A DNA stretch of 64,000 nucleotides, taken from assembly GCF_003712195.1 (NCBI RefSeq), contig NZ_RDSD01000008.1:1-64000 (forward strand), in the 5' to 3' direction. Each line of letters begins with the position of its first letter. Position 1 is the first letter of the stretch. Below the pieces are notes generated by a model. That model was not told the origin of the DNA. It worked only from the letters and a program-made list of their open reading frames with translations, and did no database searches. The position numbers were made by a program, and so were the translations under genes. This document shows positions 39,363 through 47,369 of this stretch, one piece after another. The DNA comes from Proteiniphilum sp. X52 (lineage in GTDB: Bacteria > Bacteroidota > Bacteroidia > Bacteroidales > Dysgonomonadaceae).

Positions 39363-40538
39363 CTAATATTTGTCAACCAGTAAAGCGAAACTTTCATACG
39401 GGAAGGGATGGGGATGTGCCTGGTTAAGATATTTGATAGTCCTGAACGCATTGAAATGGTGGAAAAAGCGTTTCCGGAATGTGGCAAGGGAAGCGCTGTT
39501 CTCATTACAATCCCTGACCAGCTCAAGGAAATCGATTTCCCGCAAGAATCGCAGCAATGTAGGGTGCAGGCCGGCCATCATTATTTCTACCGTTTGCGTG
39601 TCTTTCCCAAAGAAGCCATCTTTCATGTCGAAGAGTCGCTTCAATGCTTCGAACGCCCTCTTCGAATAGGCTCTCACGTTGCCATCCGGTTCATCCACAA
39701 TTCTTTGCAATGAGGGTCCTGTGCCAAATGGAACCCGATCGGAAAGTCGCGCCAGAGGAAAAACCGTGGTGTCTTTCAACTCGCGGATATTCCCAAGGGC
39801 AAACACCTTTTGCAGGAAATAAAAATCTTCCCCTCCCTGTTGCCGTCCCATACCTCCCACCCGCACATAGGCGTCTGCCGACACTGCAAATGCGGATCCA
39901 ATCGTGTGCCAATAATAAGGGAAGCCCGTATATTCCAACATCGACCGAAAATAACGGATATAGGCTTCATACTGCCTTGCCGCGCCTTCCATCAGAGGGC
40001 CGCCTGCTTCCACCCGGTGACGAAAATCATGAATGGTGCCATTCAGCGACTTATCACGGGAGAAAGCCTCCCATATCGTTATTAGGAAATTGGACGAGAC
40101 CGTGCAGTCAGCATCCAGGGAAACGATTATACCTCGCGGCTTCTCATTACGCAGAAAATGCTCCACTGCCAGATCCATCCCTATTTTTCGTGCCAGACCC
40201 ACGCCGGCATGTTTTCGCGGCAAATCTTCGAACAGCAACGGCAAAAAAACGAAACTTCTTTCATTATAACGCTCGGCAAACAGGTTGGTGCTCTCATAAG
40301 AAATCCTATTCTGCCTCACAACCTCCTCTCCGGCGAGCACGCCCGAATTGAGTATAACCAGCGTCAACACGTTTGCGTCAGGGCGATCGGCAGCACAGAG
40401 ATTTTCCAATGTGTCAAACAGGGCGGGTTCGTTGTGGCAGGGAATTACCACGACTATTTCCGCGGCTGTCTCAGGCGGAATAATGGTACACAGGTATTCC
40501 GGCTTCTGCCTTTTGATATAAGCTTCCCAATGCTTCAT
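39363..40538 (-). CDS. family 2 glycosyltransferase
   Basis: The 391-residue protein has a GT-A fold start (VVVIPCHNEPALFDTLENL) and a metal-binding motif in VSLDADCTVSSNF near residue 140. Its C-half has the aromatic-rich YYWHTIGSAFAVSADAYVRV and GEDFYFLQK blocks of large Bacteroidota GT2 enzymes. No membrane helix is evident, so it is probably cytoplasmic or peripheral. The sugar and acceptor are unknown. It stands alone and is transcribed toward marC. Confidence 0.82.
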   Translation of the reverse strand: MKHWEAYIKRQKPEYLCTIIPPETAAEIVVVIPCHNEPALFDTLENLCAADRPDANVLTLVILNSGVLAGEEVVRQNRISYESTNLFAERYNERSFVFLPLLFEDLPRKHAGVGLARKIGMDLAVEHFLRNEKPRGIIVSLDADCTVSSNFLITIWEAFSRDKSLNGTIHDFRHRVEAGGPLMEGAARQYEAYIRYFRSMLEYTGFPYYWHTIGSAFAVSADAYVRVGGMGRQQGGEDFYFLQKVFALGNIRELKDTTVFPLARLSDRVPFGTGPSLQRIVDEPDGNVRAYSKRAFEALKRLFDMKDGFFGKDTQTVEIMMAGLHPTLLRFLREIDFLELVRDCNENSASLATFRKRFFHHFNAFRTIKYLNQAHPHPFPYESFALLVDKY

Positions 40539-40590
40539 CCGATCTATTTATTGAGAATCAAGAGCCAAAACCAGACACTGTTGGGGAGTT

Positions 40591-40688
40591 GGGATACCGG
40601 ACTTGGGATACCGGACTTGGGATACCGGACTTGAGATACCGGACTTGAGATACCGGACCTGGGGTACCGAACTTGGGATACCGGACTT
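40591..40688. repeat. seven tandem copies of a 14-bp unit
   Basis: GGGATACCGGACTT is repeated seven times head to tail with small changes (GAGATACCGGACTT, GGGGTACCGAACTT). It lies 53 bases upstream of the glycosyltransferase start. The period of 14 gives repetitive frames on the minus strand that are not real proteins. Confidence 0.92.
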
Positions 40689-40782
40689 GAGATACCTCCA
40701 ATTGTGAATTGGGCGCTGTCCATTTTCAATTTTCGATTCTCGATACTCTATTCTCATCTCCCTTCTCAACACAAACTTCTTG

Positions 40783-40973
40783 GAAGCTGTTTTGAATTTT
40801 TTCATCCATTGTTTTTTAGCCATTTTTTGATGGATTTGGATTTTCATTGATTGAAATGTGGCGGGCTACTTAAAAGAAATGAAAGTTCAAAGGCGCGAAA
40901 AAGGGCAAAAAACAATATGAAAGAGTGGAAAAACAAGCGTGAAATAATTACTCGTAAAATTCAAAACAGTTTC
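40783..40973 (+). repeat. MITE-like short repeat, complete copy C
   Basis: A 191-bp unit bounded by GAAGCTGTTTTGAATTTT and its near-perfect inverse AAAATTCAAAACAGTTTC (18 bases, one mismatch; the inner 14 perfect). Inside are an ATCCAT/ATGGAT hairpin, a GTGGCGGGC near-palindrome and a short frame MKEWKNKREIITRKIQNSF that runs to the right end. It lies between the glycosyltransferase and OmpH-like genes. The remaining gap bases hold nothing else. Confidence 0.88.
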
Positions 40974-41054
40974 TTAATTCACATAAAATAAAAAAAGGGC
41001 GAAATCACACAGTGACATCCCCTTTTACCCTGTCTTAAAAACCGCGAGACAGGC

Positions 41055-41690
41055 TTATTTTTCCGAAGTGGCGGCTGCTGTGGCCGGACCGTACTTGCTA
41101 TTCAAAAAATCAACCACTTCGTTGGTAATGTCATATTTGTCTTCGGCTAGCAGGATCGTACTGGTGGTCCTGTTGCTGAATATAATCTCATAATGCTTGT
41201 CGCTGTTGAATTCCCTCATTCTTGCCCTGATGGTGTCTTCCATCTGGATATTCAGTTTTTCCTGCTCTATCATAAATTCCTGTGTCAACCGTTCGGCCAA
41301 CTGCTGGTATTCCTGATCCATCTGCATTATCCGGTTTTGTTCCTGCTGCGCTCTTTCCGTGCTTAAGAACGCGTTGTTGCGTAGTTTACGCTCAAAATCG
41401 GCGGCGGCATTACGAATCTGCCCCTCTCTCTGATTCAACGTTGCCCGGGTGCTCTCCTGCTTTCTCAACAGCGATTCGTTCAGGTCCTTGGCAAAATTAT
41501 AATTCATCAACAATGAATCCACATTCACATAACCGATTGGCAATGTAATGGAAGAGTCGTTAAGCAAACTGGTAAGATCTTTTTGCGCGGATCTGCCGTT
41601 GGATGGTTTGGATGTAAAATGTAAAACGTAAAGAATAATGATTGCGACCGCCAACACTCCGCCGACGATGTAAGGAGTAGAATTCTTCAT
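41055..41690 (-). CDS. OmpH/Skp-like periplasmic protein
   Basis: With the start at 41690 (MKNSTPYIVGG) the protein has 211 residues; the frame is open farther up but that part is not conserved. One N-terminal membrane anchor (VLAVAIIILYVLHF) is followed by IGYVNVDSLLMNYNFAKDL and a long coiled coil (about residues 75-155), the OmpH/Skp layout. It probably helps outer-membrane proteins cross the periplasm. The C-terminus (VVDFLNSKYG) is typical. A small membrane protein gene precedes it. Confidence 0.82.
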   Translation of the reverse strand: MKNSTPYIVGGVLAVAIIILYVLHFTSKPSNGRSAQKDLTSLLNDSSITLPIGYVNVDSLLMNYNFAKDLNESLLRKQESTRATLNQREGQIRNAAADFERKLRNNAFLSTERAQQEQNRIMQMDQEYQQLAERLTQEFMIEQEKLNIQMEDTIRARMREFNSDKHYEIIFSNRTTSTILLAEDKYDITNEVVDFLNSKYGPATAAATSEK

Positions 41691-41701
41691 TTTTGAGAGA
41701 T

Positions 41702-41923
41702 TTAAATATTTTCTGATTTCAACATTTTCTCTATCGGACTTTCTCTTCTGCTTATCTCCGCGTCCTGGGATGTGGCGCAATGGATTCCTTTATCCTGCAA
41801 AGGCTTGCTATCACCAATATGGAGGCTGGGAAACTCTCCGTTTTTGGTAAAGAAAACACGTATCCCCATCAATAGAATAGCAATAAACAGAATAGCAAAG
41901 CCTAAAATGAGTATTTTTATCAT
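41702..41923 (-). CDS. small conserved membrane protein, 73 aa
   Basis: One membrane helix (ILGFAILFIAILLMGIRVFF) is followed by FPSLHIGDSKPLQDKGIHCA, a pattern I know from short Bacteroidales proteins of unknown role. The single cysteine and two histidines after the helix could bind a cofactor. It is 11 bases upstream of the OmpH-like gene, so probably in one transcript. Confidence 0.6.
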   Translation of the reverse strand: MIKILILGFAILFIAILLMGIRVFFTKNGEFPSLHIGDSKPLQDKGIHCATSQDAEISRRESPIEKMLKSENI

Positions 41924-42066
41924 AATGATGTTTTTTGATGCCGCAAAGATACTCTAATTAGCCAATTAAACCATATTTTTTGGAATTAAAGATATTAAAT
42001 TTTTGTCTATCCCCCATTTTTCTTGTACTTTTACCCACTTTATAAGCCTTCTAAAATAAAATAATT

Positions 42067-43530
42067 ATGACGATAACAGATTTACAACCTTCGGCCATCT
42101 GGAATTATTTTTACCAGATCACACAAATTCCAAGACCATCCAAGAAAGAGGAGAAAATTCTCGCCTATCTGCTCGATTTTGCCCGTGAGCATGGTTTAGA
42201 AGCAAAGCAGGACAAAGTCGGCAATATAGTAATAACCAAGCCCGCCACTCCGGGGAAAGAGAATATTCCCACGGTGATCCTGCAGTCGCACGTGGATATG
42301 GTCTGCGAGAAAAACTCAGATGTGACGCATGATTTCGATAATAATCCCATAGAGACCATTATCGACGGGGATTGGATAAAGGCAAACGGCACCACCCTAG
42401 GGGCTGACAATGGCATAGGCGTGGCCGCGCAGTTAGCTGTGTTGGCCGCTGATGACATTAGTCACGGTAAAATCGAGGCGCTCTTCACTGTGGATGAGGA
42501 GACAGGACTGACAGGCGCTCACTCGCTCGACAAAAACCTTCTCACCGGGAGTATTCTGCTCAATCTCGACACGGAAGAGGAAGGTGAGATATATATAGGA
42601 TGTGCGGGGGGAAAAGGCACGAAAGCCTATTTCAAATACAAGGAAAAAGAGGCGCCAAAGAACTATTTCTGGTTCAAGGTGCAAGTAAAAGGGCTGCGTG
42701 GGGGTCACTCCGGCAGTGATATCGACAAGAAACTGGGCAATGCCAATAAAATACTCACCCGCTTTCTGCACTCCATTACAAGAAAAAAATATGGCATGGT
42801 CCTCTCCGAAATAGAAGGGGGAAATCTACACAACGCCATTCCCCGGGAAGCTTACGCGCTCCTGGGAGTAAAAGAGAAATACAAAGAAGAGATAAGGGTG
42901 AAACTGAATACTTTTCTGGCTCAGGTGCAAGAAGAATACAAACATACCGATCCCGGTCTCGACATTCAACTTGAGTCTGTGCAGATCCCTTCAAAAGTGA
43001 TCAACAAGAAGACCGCCGAGAAACTGATTGGCGCGTTGTATGCCTGTCCCCATGGCGTTATCGGGATGAGTTGCGATATCCCGGGACTGGTGGAGACATC
43101 GACCAACCTGGCATCTGTGAAGATGATTGACAACCACCTGGTGGAAGTCGGCTCCAGCCAACGCAGTTCCGTCGAGTCGCAGAAAGAGTATGTGGTGAAT
43201 ATGGTGTCTTGTGTGTTTGAACTGGCCGGTGCAAAAATAATCCATAATGACGGATATCCGGGATGGCAACCCAATCCCGACTCCGATATCCTGAAACACG
43301 CGCAAAAAGAGTATGAAGCGCTGTTCGGGAAAAGCCCTAAAGTAAAGGCTATCCATGCAGGCCTTGAATGCGGCTTATTCCTCGAAAAATATCCTCATCT
43401 CGACATGATCTCCATCGGGCCGGATATGACCGATGTGCATTCACCCGACGAAAAAATGAAGATTTCTTCCGTGGGTAAATTCTGGGATTTCTTGGTAAAG
43501 ATCCTGGAAAATATGCCGGCTGAGAAATAA
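42067..43530 (+). CDS. pepD: aminoacyl-histidine dipeptidase (PepD, M20)
   Basis: The 487-residue cytoplasmic zinc peptidase cleaves Xaa-His and other dipeptides. The M20 metal ligands are in order: QSHVDMV near residue 77, LGADNGIG near 115, FTVDEETGLTGA near 143, LNLDTEEEG, and DMTDVHSPDEKM near 460. The lid domain starts near 200. Length is normal. It is followed after 11 bases by a nuclease-family gene and may share its transcript. Confidence 0.94.
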   Translation: MTITDLQPSAIWNYFYQITQIPRPSKKEEKILAYLLDFAREHGLEAKQDKVGNIVITKPATPGKENIPTVILQSHVDMVCEKNSDVTHDFDNNPIETIIDGDWIKANGTTLGADNGIGVAAQLAVLAADDISHGKIEALFTVDEETGLTGAHSLDKNLLTGSILLNLDTEEEGEIYIGCAGGKGTKAYFKYKEKEAPKNYFWFKVQVKGLRGGHSGSDIDKKLGNANKILTRFLHSITRKKYGMVLSEIEGGNLHNAIPREAYALLGVKEKYKEEIRVKLNTFLAQVQEEYKHTDPGLDIQLESVQIPSKVINKKTAEKLIGALYACPHGVIGMSCDIPGLVETSTNLASVKMIDNHLVEVGSSQRSSVESQKEYVVNMVSCVFELAGAKIIHNDGYPGWQPNPDSDILKHAQKEYEALFGKSPKVKAIHAGLECGLFLEKYPHLDMISIGPDMTDVHSPDEKMKISSVGKFWDFLVKILENMPAEK

Positions 43531-43541
43531 GCCCTAAAACA

Positions 43542-44576
43542 ATGCGCCATTTCTTCATTCTCGGCCTTCTACTCATCATCCATACTACGGGGGTCGTTGC
43601 GCAAAACGACTTCCGTATTATGTTTTACAACGTGGAAAATCTGTTCGACACCCATGATGACCCGTTGAAGGAGGACGACGATTTCTTGCCGGATGGTTTT
43701 ATGCGGTGGACCTCATGGAAGTATTGGGAGAAACTGCGGAATATTACCCGTGTGGTTACAGCTGTCGGCGGCATGCAATCTCCCGCATTGATCGGGCTGT
43801 GCGAGATAGAAAACGACTCGGTGCTTTTCGACCTCACAAGACGATCGTCCTTGCGGGCACAGGAATATGATTATATTATTACCGATTCACCGGATGGTCG
43901 GGGGATCAATGTGGCATTGCTCTATCAGCGTGATCAATTCAAGCCTTTACAGACCAGCGAATACGAAATAAAGTTCAGAAGCGAAAAAATCAGGCCTACA
44001 CGCAATATTCTCCACGTCACCGGAGAGCTGCTCAATGGAAATCTCCTCGACATTTTCGTCTGCCATTTCCCCTCACGCAGCGGTGGACAGCGGGAAAGCG
44101 AGCCCGCGCGTGTGGAGGCGGCGGCTCTTCTGAAAGACAAGGCGGACAGCTTGCTTATTCGCCGCGAGAACGCCCATATTGTCATTATGGGAGACTTTAA
44201 CGACCATCCTGATGATAAAAGCCTTTCTCAAGTATTGGGAGCGGAAAGCCTGATGTCACCGCTCCAAAGGGATCGGTTATACAACCTTTTCCGTCACCGG
44301 ACAAAAGAAGCTGAATATGGCACTTACAAATATCAGGGGAAATGGGAGATCCTCGACCAGTTTATTGTCAGTGGGAATCTCTTAATGGAAGGAAGCCGCA
44401 TTCGCGTGAAGGGCAATGAAGCCCATGTCTTCAATGCCGGTTTCCTGTTGGAAGATGATGAGAGGTATTACGGTAAAAAACCTTACAGGACGAGTGCGGG
44501 GCCACGCTATATAGGCGGATTCAGTGACCACCTGCCCGTTTATATGGATCTGGTTCTCATTTTGGAGAATCATTAA
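43542..44576 (+). CDS. secreted endonuclease/exonuclease/phosphatase-family protein
   Basis: The 344-residue protein has a signal peptide (RHFFILGLLLIIHTTGVVAQ) and the metal-dependent EEP fold: FYNVENLFDTHDD, ALIGLCEIEND with the metal Glu, VIMGDFNDHPDD with the catalytic Asp and Asn, and FSDHLPVYM with the general-base His at the end. It probably acts on nucleic acids or phosphoesters in the periplasm. The substrate is not known. Confidence 0.87.
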   Translation: MRHFFILGLLLIIHTTGVVAQNDFRIMFYNVENLFDTHDDPLKEDDDFLPDGFMRWTSWKYWEKLRNITRVVTAVGGMQSPALIGLCEIENDSVLFDLTRRSSLRAQEYDYIITDSPDGRGINVALLYQRDQFKPLQTSEYEIKFRSEKIRPTRNILHVTGELLNGNLLDIFVCHFPSRSGGQRESEPARVEAAALLKDKADSLLIRRENAHIVIMGDFNDHPDDKSLSQVLGAESLMSPLQRDRLYNLFRHRTKEAEYGTYKYQGKWEILDQFIVSGNLLMEGSRIRVKGNEAHVFNAGFLLEDDERYYGKKPYRTSAGPRYIGGFSDHLPVYMDLVLILENH

Positions 44577-44639
44577 ACCGGCCTTGCATATTTTTTCAAA
44601 CTTTATCATAATATTTTCTTTATATCCATAAATAAGTTC

Positions 44640-44647
44640 TATATTTG
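44640..44647 (+). promoter_or_regulatory. -7 element upstream of tatA
   Basis: TATATTTG matches TAnnTTTG and lies 49 bases before the tatA start. No clear -33 TTG is seen. Confidence 0.5.
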
Positions 44648-44695
44648 TATTTCGTAGCAATTGGGACGTATAAACAAATTAAACATAACGCACTT

Positions 44696-44899
44696 ATGAA
44701 TCCATTACTTATCAACTTAAACGGATGGGAAATACCTATCATAGTTTTGGTTATCCTGATTCTTTTCGGAGGGAAAAAAATACCCGAATTCATGAAAGGT
44801 CTCGGAAAAGGCATCAATAGCTTCAAAAAAGGATTGAAAGATATTGAGGAGGATATCAAGGCTGAACCGACAGAAAACAATTCATCATCAAATAATTAA
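44696..44899 (+). CDS. tatA: twin-arginine translocase subunit TatA
   Basis: The start at 44696 gives 67 residues: a short N-terminal membrane helix ([20 protein letters not shown]), the FGGKKIPE hinge and an amphipathic helix ([20 protein letters not shown]). TatA forms the pore that lets folded proteins cross the inner membrane. tatC follows after 152 bases, and no tatB is present, as is usual in Bacteroidota. Confidence 0.93.
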   Translation: MNPLLINLNGWEIPIIVLVILILFGGKKIPEFMKGLGKGINSFKKGLKDIEEDIKAEPTENNSSSNN

Positions 44900-45051
44900 A
44901 TAGCCGTGGAAGAAGCCTGCCTGATCATTCCGGCCGGTTCTTCTTTCATGCTATCATCAGTGCCACATAAGATTTATCATTTCGAAGGCAAGACTGGTAA
45001 AATCCGTTTGTCTTCGGGTGTTTACATGTCTATTATATAGCGCAGAAAGAA

Positions 45052-45873
45052 ATGCCAGAGAAAGAAATGTCTTTTTGGGATCATCTGGAGGAGTTCCGAT
45101 GGACCATTATACGTATCATCATTGCTGTGATTGCTTTCTCTGTCGTGGGTTTCATCATTATCCCGAAAATCTTTGACGCCATCATCCTTGCCCCCCGCTC
45201 GTCGGATTTTATTACCTACCGTTTTTTTGAAAAGGCGAGTGAATATATCCCATTCCTGCCGGATTTTTCAGCGGATGCGTTTGCGGTAAGGATGCTCAAT
45301 ATCAACATGACCACGCAATTTATGACCTATATCTCTACCTCATTGATGTTTGGCGTGCTCTGTACCATTCCTTATATCCTGTATGAAATATGGAAATTTA
45401 TAAGCCCCGCACTCTATGAGAATGAGGCGAAAGGGGTGAAAACCGCTTTCGGATTCGGGGGGTTCATGTTTATCATAGGTTGCTTGGTGGGTTATTTTAT
45501 CGTATTTCCCCTGATTTTCCGTTTCCTTATCACCTTTGAGTTGAGCGAATCCATTGAGAATTCAATCTCGCTCGATTCCTATATGAACAACTTCTATACC
45601 CTTATCCTGATCATGGGACTGGTATTTGAACTGCCGCTGGTATTTTGGTTGTTGTCAAAACTCGATTTGATCTACCGTTCTTTTTTCCGGAAATTCCGTC
45701 GCCATGCCGTCGTAGGCTCCCTCGTAGCCGCGGCGCTAATCACTCCCTCGGGAGATCCCTTCTCCCTTTTCGTGGTGACCATACCCATATACATGCTATG
45801 GGAGATCAGCGCCTTTATGGTAAAGAAAGATCCACCTGAAGAAGAAGAAAATCTCCCGGCTGTATTCGAGTAG
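45052..45873 (+). CDS. tatC: Sec-independent translocase subunit TatC
   Basis: The 273-residue protein binds twin-arginine signals. The N-terminal MSFWDHLEEFRWTIIRI carries the signal-binding residues. Six membrane helices follow, with the periplasmic FISPALYENEAKG and the conserved ITPSGDPFSLFVVTIPIYML near the end. It is paired with tatA upstream. The 152-base gap between them holds no gene. Confidence 0.95.
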   Translation: MPEKEMSFWDHLEEFRWTIIRIIIAVIAFSVVGFIIIPKIFDAIILAPRSSDFITYRFFEKASEYIPFLPDFSADAFAVRMLNINMTTQFMTYISTSLMFGVLCTIPYILYEIWKFISPALYENEAKGVKTAFGFGGFMFIIGCLVGYFIVFPLIFRFLITFELSESIENSISLDSYMNNFYTLILIMGLVFELPLVFWLLSKLDLIYRSFFRKFRRHAVVGSLVAAALITPSGDPFSLFVVTIPIYMLWEISAFMVKKDPPEEEENLPAVFE

Positions 45874-45911
45874 GAGTCTCTGAAGCTGGCCCGATCATTT
45901 CCCGGGGGGCT

Positions 45912-46289
45912 TCATTTCACGGCAATCACTTCTATTTCTACCAGCGCATTTTTCGGGAGAGCTTTTACCGCAAAGGCCGACCGGGCCGGAAAAGTACCCG
46001 TGAAGCAACTGCCGTAGACTTCGTTCATCTCCGCGAACAACGACATGTCATCCAGAAAGACCGTCGTTTTCACAATATTATCCATCGTAACGCCGGCTGC
46101 TGTCAGCACCGCTTCTATATTCCTGAATATTTGAGCGGTCTGCTCTTTCACACCACCAGCAACAATATTTCCGTCCGATGGGTCAATAGGTAACATCCCC
46201 GACAGGAACAACATCCCGTTCGCTTCTATAGCCTGGCTGTAGGGACCTATAGCCGCAGGCGCACTGTTTGTTGAAATAACTTTTTTCAT
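45912..46289 (-). CDS. ridA: RidA-family enamine/imine deaminase
   Basis: The 125-residue protein hydrolyses reactive 2-aminoacrylate and related imines. GPYSQAIEANGMLFLSG at the start, the PARSAFAVKALPKNALVEIE block with the active-site Arg and Glu, and the terminal EVIAVK are complete. It is transcribed on the minus strand, downstream of the repeat-filled gap after rlmB. Confidence 0.93.
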   Translation of the reverse strand: MKKVISTNSAPAAIGPYSQAIEANGMLFLSGMLPIDPSDGNIVAGGVKEQTAQIFRNIEAVLTAAGVTMDNIVKTTVFLDDMSLFAEMNEVYGSCFTGTFPARSAFAVKALPKNALVEIEVIAVK

Positions 46290-46298
46290 TTTTTTGAA

Positions 46299-46488
46299 AT
46301 TTGAGATTAGAAATTAGAACTGAGAACTGAGAACTGAGAACTGAGAACTAAGAACTTAGAACTGAGAACTTAGAACTAAGAACTAAGAACTTAGAACTGT
46401 CAACGATGTGATGATAGGTAACAACTAAGACTGAGAACTAAGAACTAAGAAATTAGAACTAAGAACTGAGAGCTGAGAGCTGAGAATT
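46299..46488. repeat. imperfect 7-bp tandem repeat
   Basis: GAACTGA and close variants (GAACTAA, GAACTTA) are repeated about 20 times, interrupted near 46400-46425. It lies in the 338-base gap between rlmB and ridA and has no coding signal. Confidence 0.92.
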
Positions 46489-46511
46489 CAGAAGAGTGAA
46501 GTGGAGAAGGC

Positions 46512-46583
46512 CATTATTCACATTATTCACATTATTCACATTATTCACATTATTCACATTATTCACATTATTCACATTATTCA
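46512..46583. repeat. eight tandem copies of a 9-bp unit
   Basis: CATTATTCA is repeated eight times without change. A shorter CATCACATCAACA repeat follows to about 46635, into the end of rlmB. Confidence 0.95.
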
Positions 46584-46628
46584 CATTAGTCTCATTGCCA
46601 TTAATCATCACATCAACACATCATCACA

Positions 46629-47366
46629 TCAACACCTCCTCTGCCTAACCACCTCATAGATCAATACTCCAGCCGCGACGGATACGTTGAGTGACTGGAT
46701 TGTTCCGGATTGAGGTATCCTTACCAGCTCGTCGCAAATGCGAAGATGTTCGGGAGCCACACCTGTGTCTTCAGATCCCATCACAATGGCGGCCGGCACG
46801 GAAAGGTCGGACTCGGTGTAAAAAGAGGCGGCTTTTTCGGTAGCGGCCACCACTTTTATTCCGCTGTTTTTCAGAAAGCCGATTGCTTCCTTCAGGCTAT
46901 TCTCCCGGCAAACCGGGACAGAATGTAACGCGCCGGCGGAAGTTTTTATCGCGTCGGCATTCACTGAGACGCTTCCCCTGGCAGGGATCACAATGGCATC
47001 CACACCTGCCACCTCACAGGTGCGCGCGATAGCGCCGAAATTCCGCACGTCGGTCAGTCCGTCCAATACCAAGATAAACGGGGTTTTGCCCTCTTCATAG
47101 AGCAACGGTACGATATTTTCCAGTTTCTGATAGGTGACAGCCGAAGTGAACGCGATTACACCCTGATGGTTCTTGCGGGTGATACGGTCTATCCGTTCCA
47201 CGGGCACTTTCCGCATAGGTATCTCATCACGGCGGAGCCGCTCCTGCAACTCCATGAACAGCTCACCCGACAGTTCGCGCTTTACCAGCACCTTGTCTAT
47301 ATCCTTTCCGGCCTCTACCGCCTCAATAACGGCACGAATGCCGAAGATCATCTCTTTTTCCTTCAT
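46629..47366 (-). CDS. rlmB: 23S rRNA 2'-O-ribose methyltransferase, RlmB type
   Basis: The 245-residue SpoU-family enzyme has an N-terminal substrate-binding domain (EMIFGIRAVIEAVEAGKDID) and a knotted SAM-binding domain with motif 1 LTDVRNFGAIARTCEVAG, motif 2 AIVMGSEDTGV and motif 3 IPQSGTIQSLNVSVAAGVLI. It methylates a guanosine ribose in 23S rRNA. Its start is 3 bases after the recN stop, so it is in the DUF4835-recN-rlmB transcript. Confidence 0.92.
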   Translation of the reverse strand: MKEKEMIFGIRAVIEAVEAGKDIDKVLVKRELSGELFMELQERLRRDEIPMRKVPVERIDRITRKNHQGVIAFTSAVTYQKLENIVPLLYEEGKTPFILVLDGLTDVRNFGAIARTCEVAGVDAIVIPARGSVSVNADAIKTSAGALHSVPVCRENSLKEAIGFLKNSGIKVVAATEKAASFYTESDLSVPAAIVMGSEDTGVAPEHLRICDELVRIPQSGTIQSLNVSVAAGVLIYEVVRQRRC

Positions 47367-47369
47367 ATT

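Noticed and set aside
40544-40847. Two minus-strand frames with SQVRYPKSGI-like repeats
   Set aside because: They are translations of the 14-bp tandem repeat, whose period is not a multiple of three, and of the adjacent MITE-like repeat.
46299-46583. Short-unit tandem arrays considered as a CRISPR array
   Set aside because: Units are 7 and 9 bases with no spacers.
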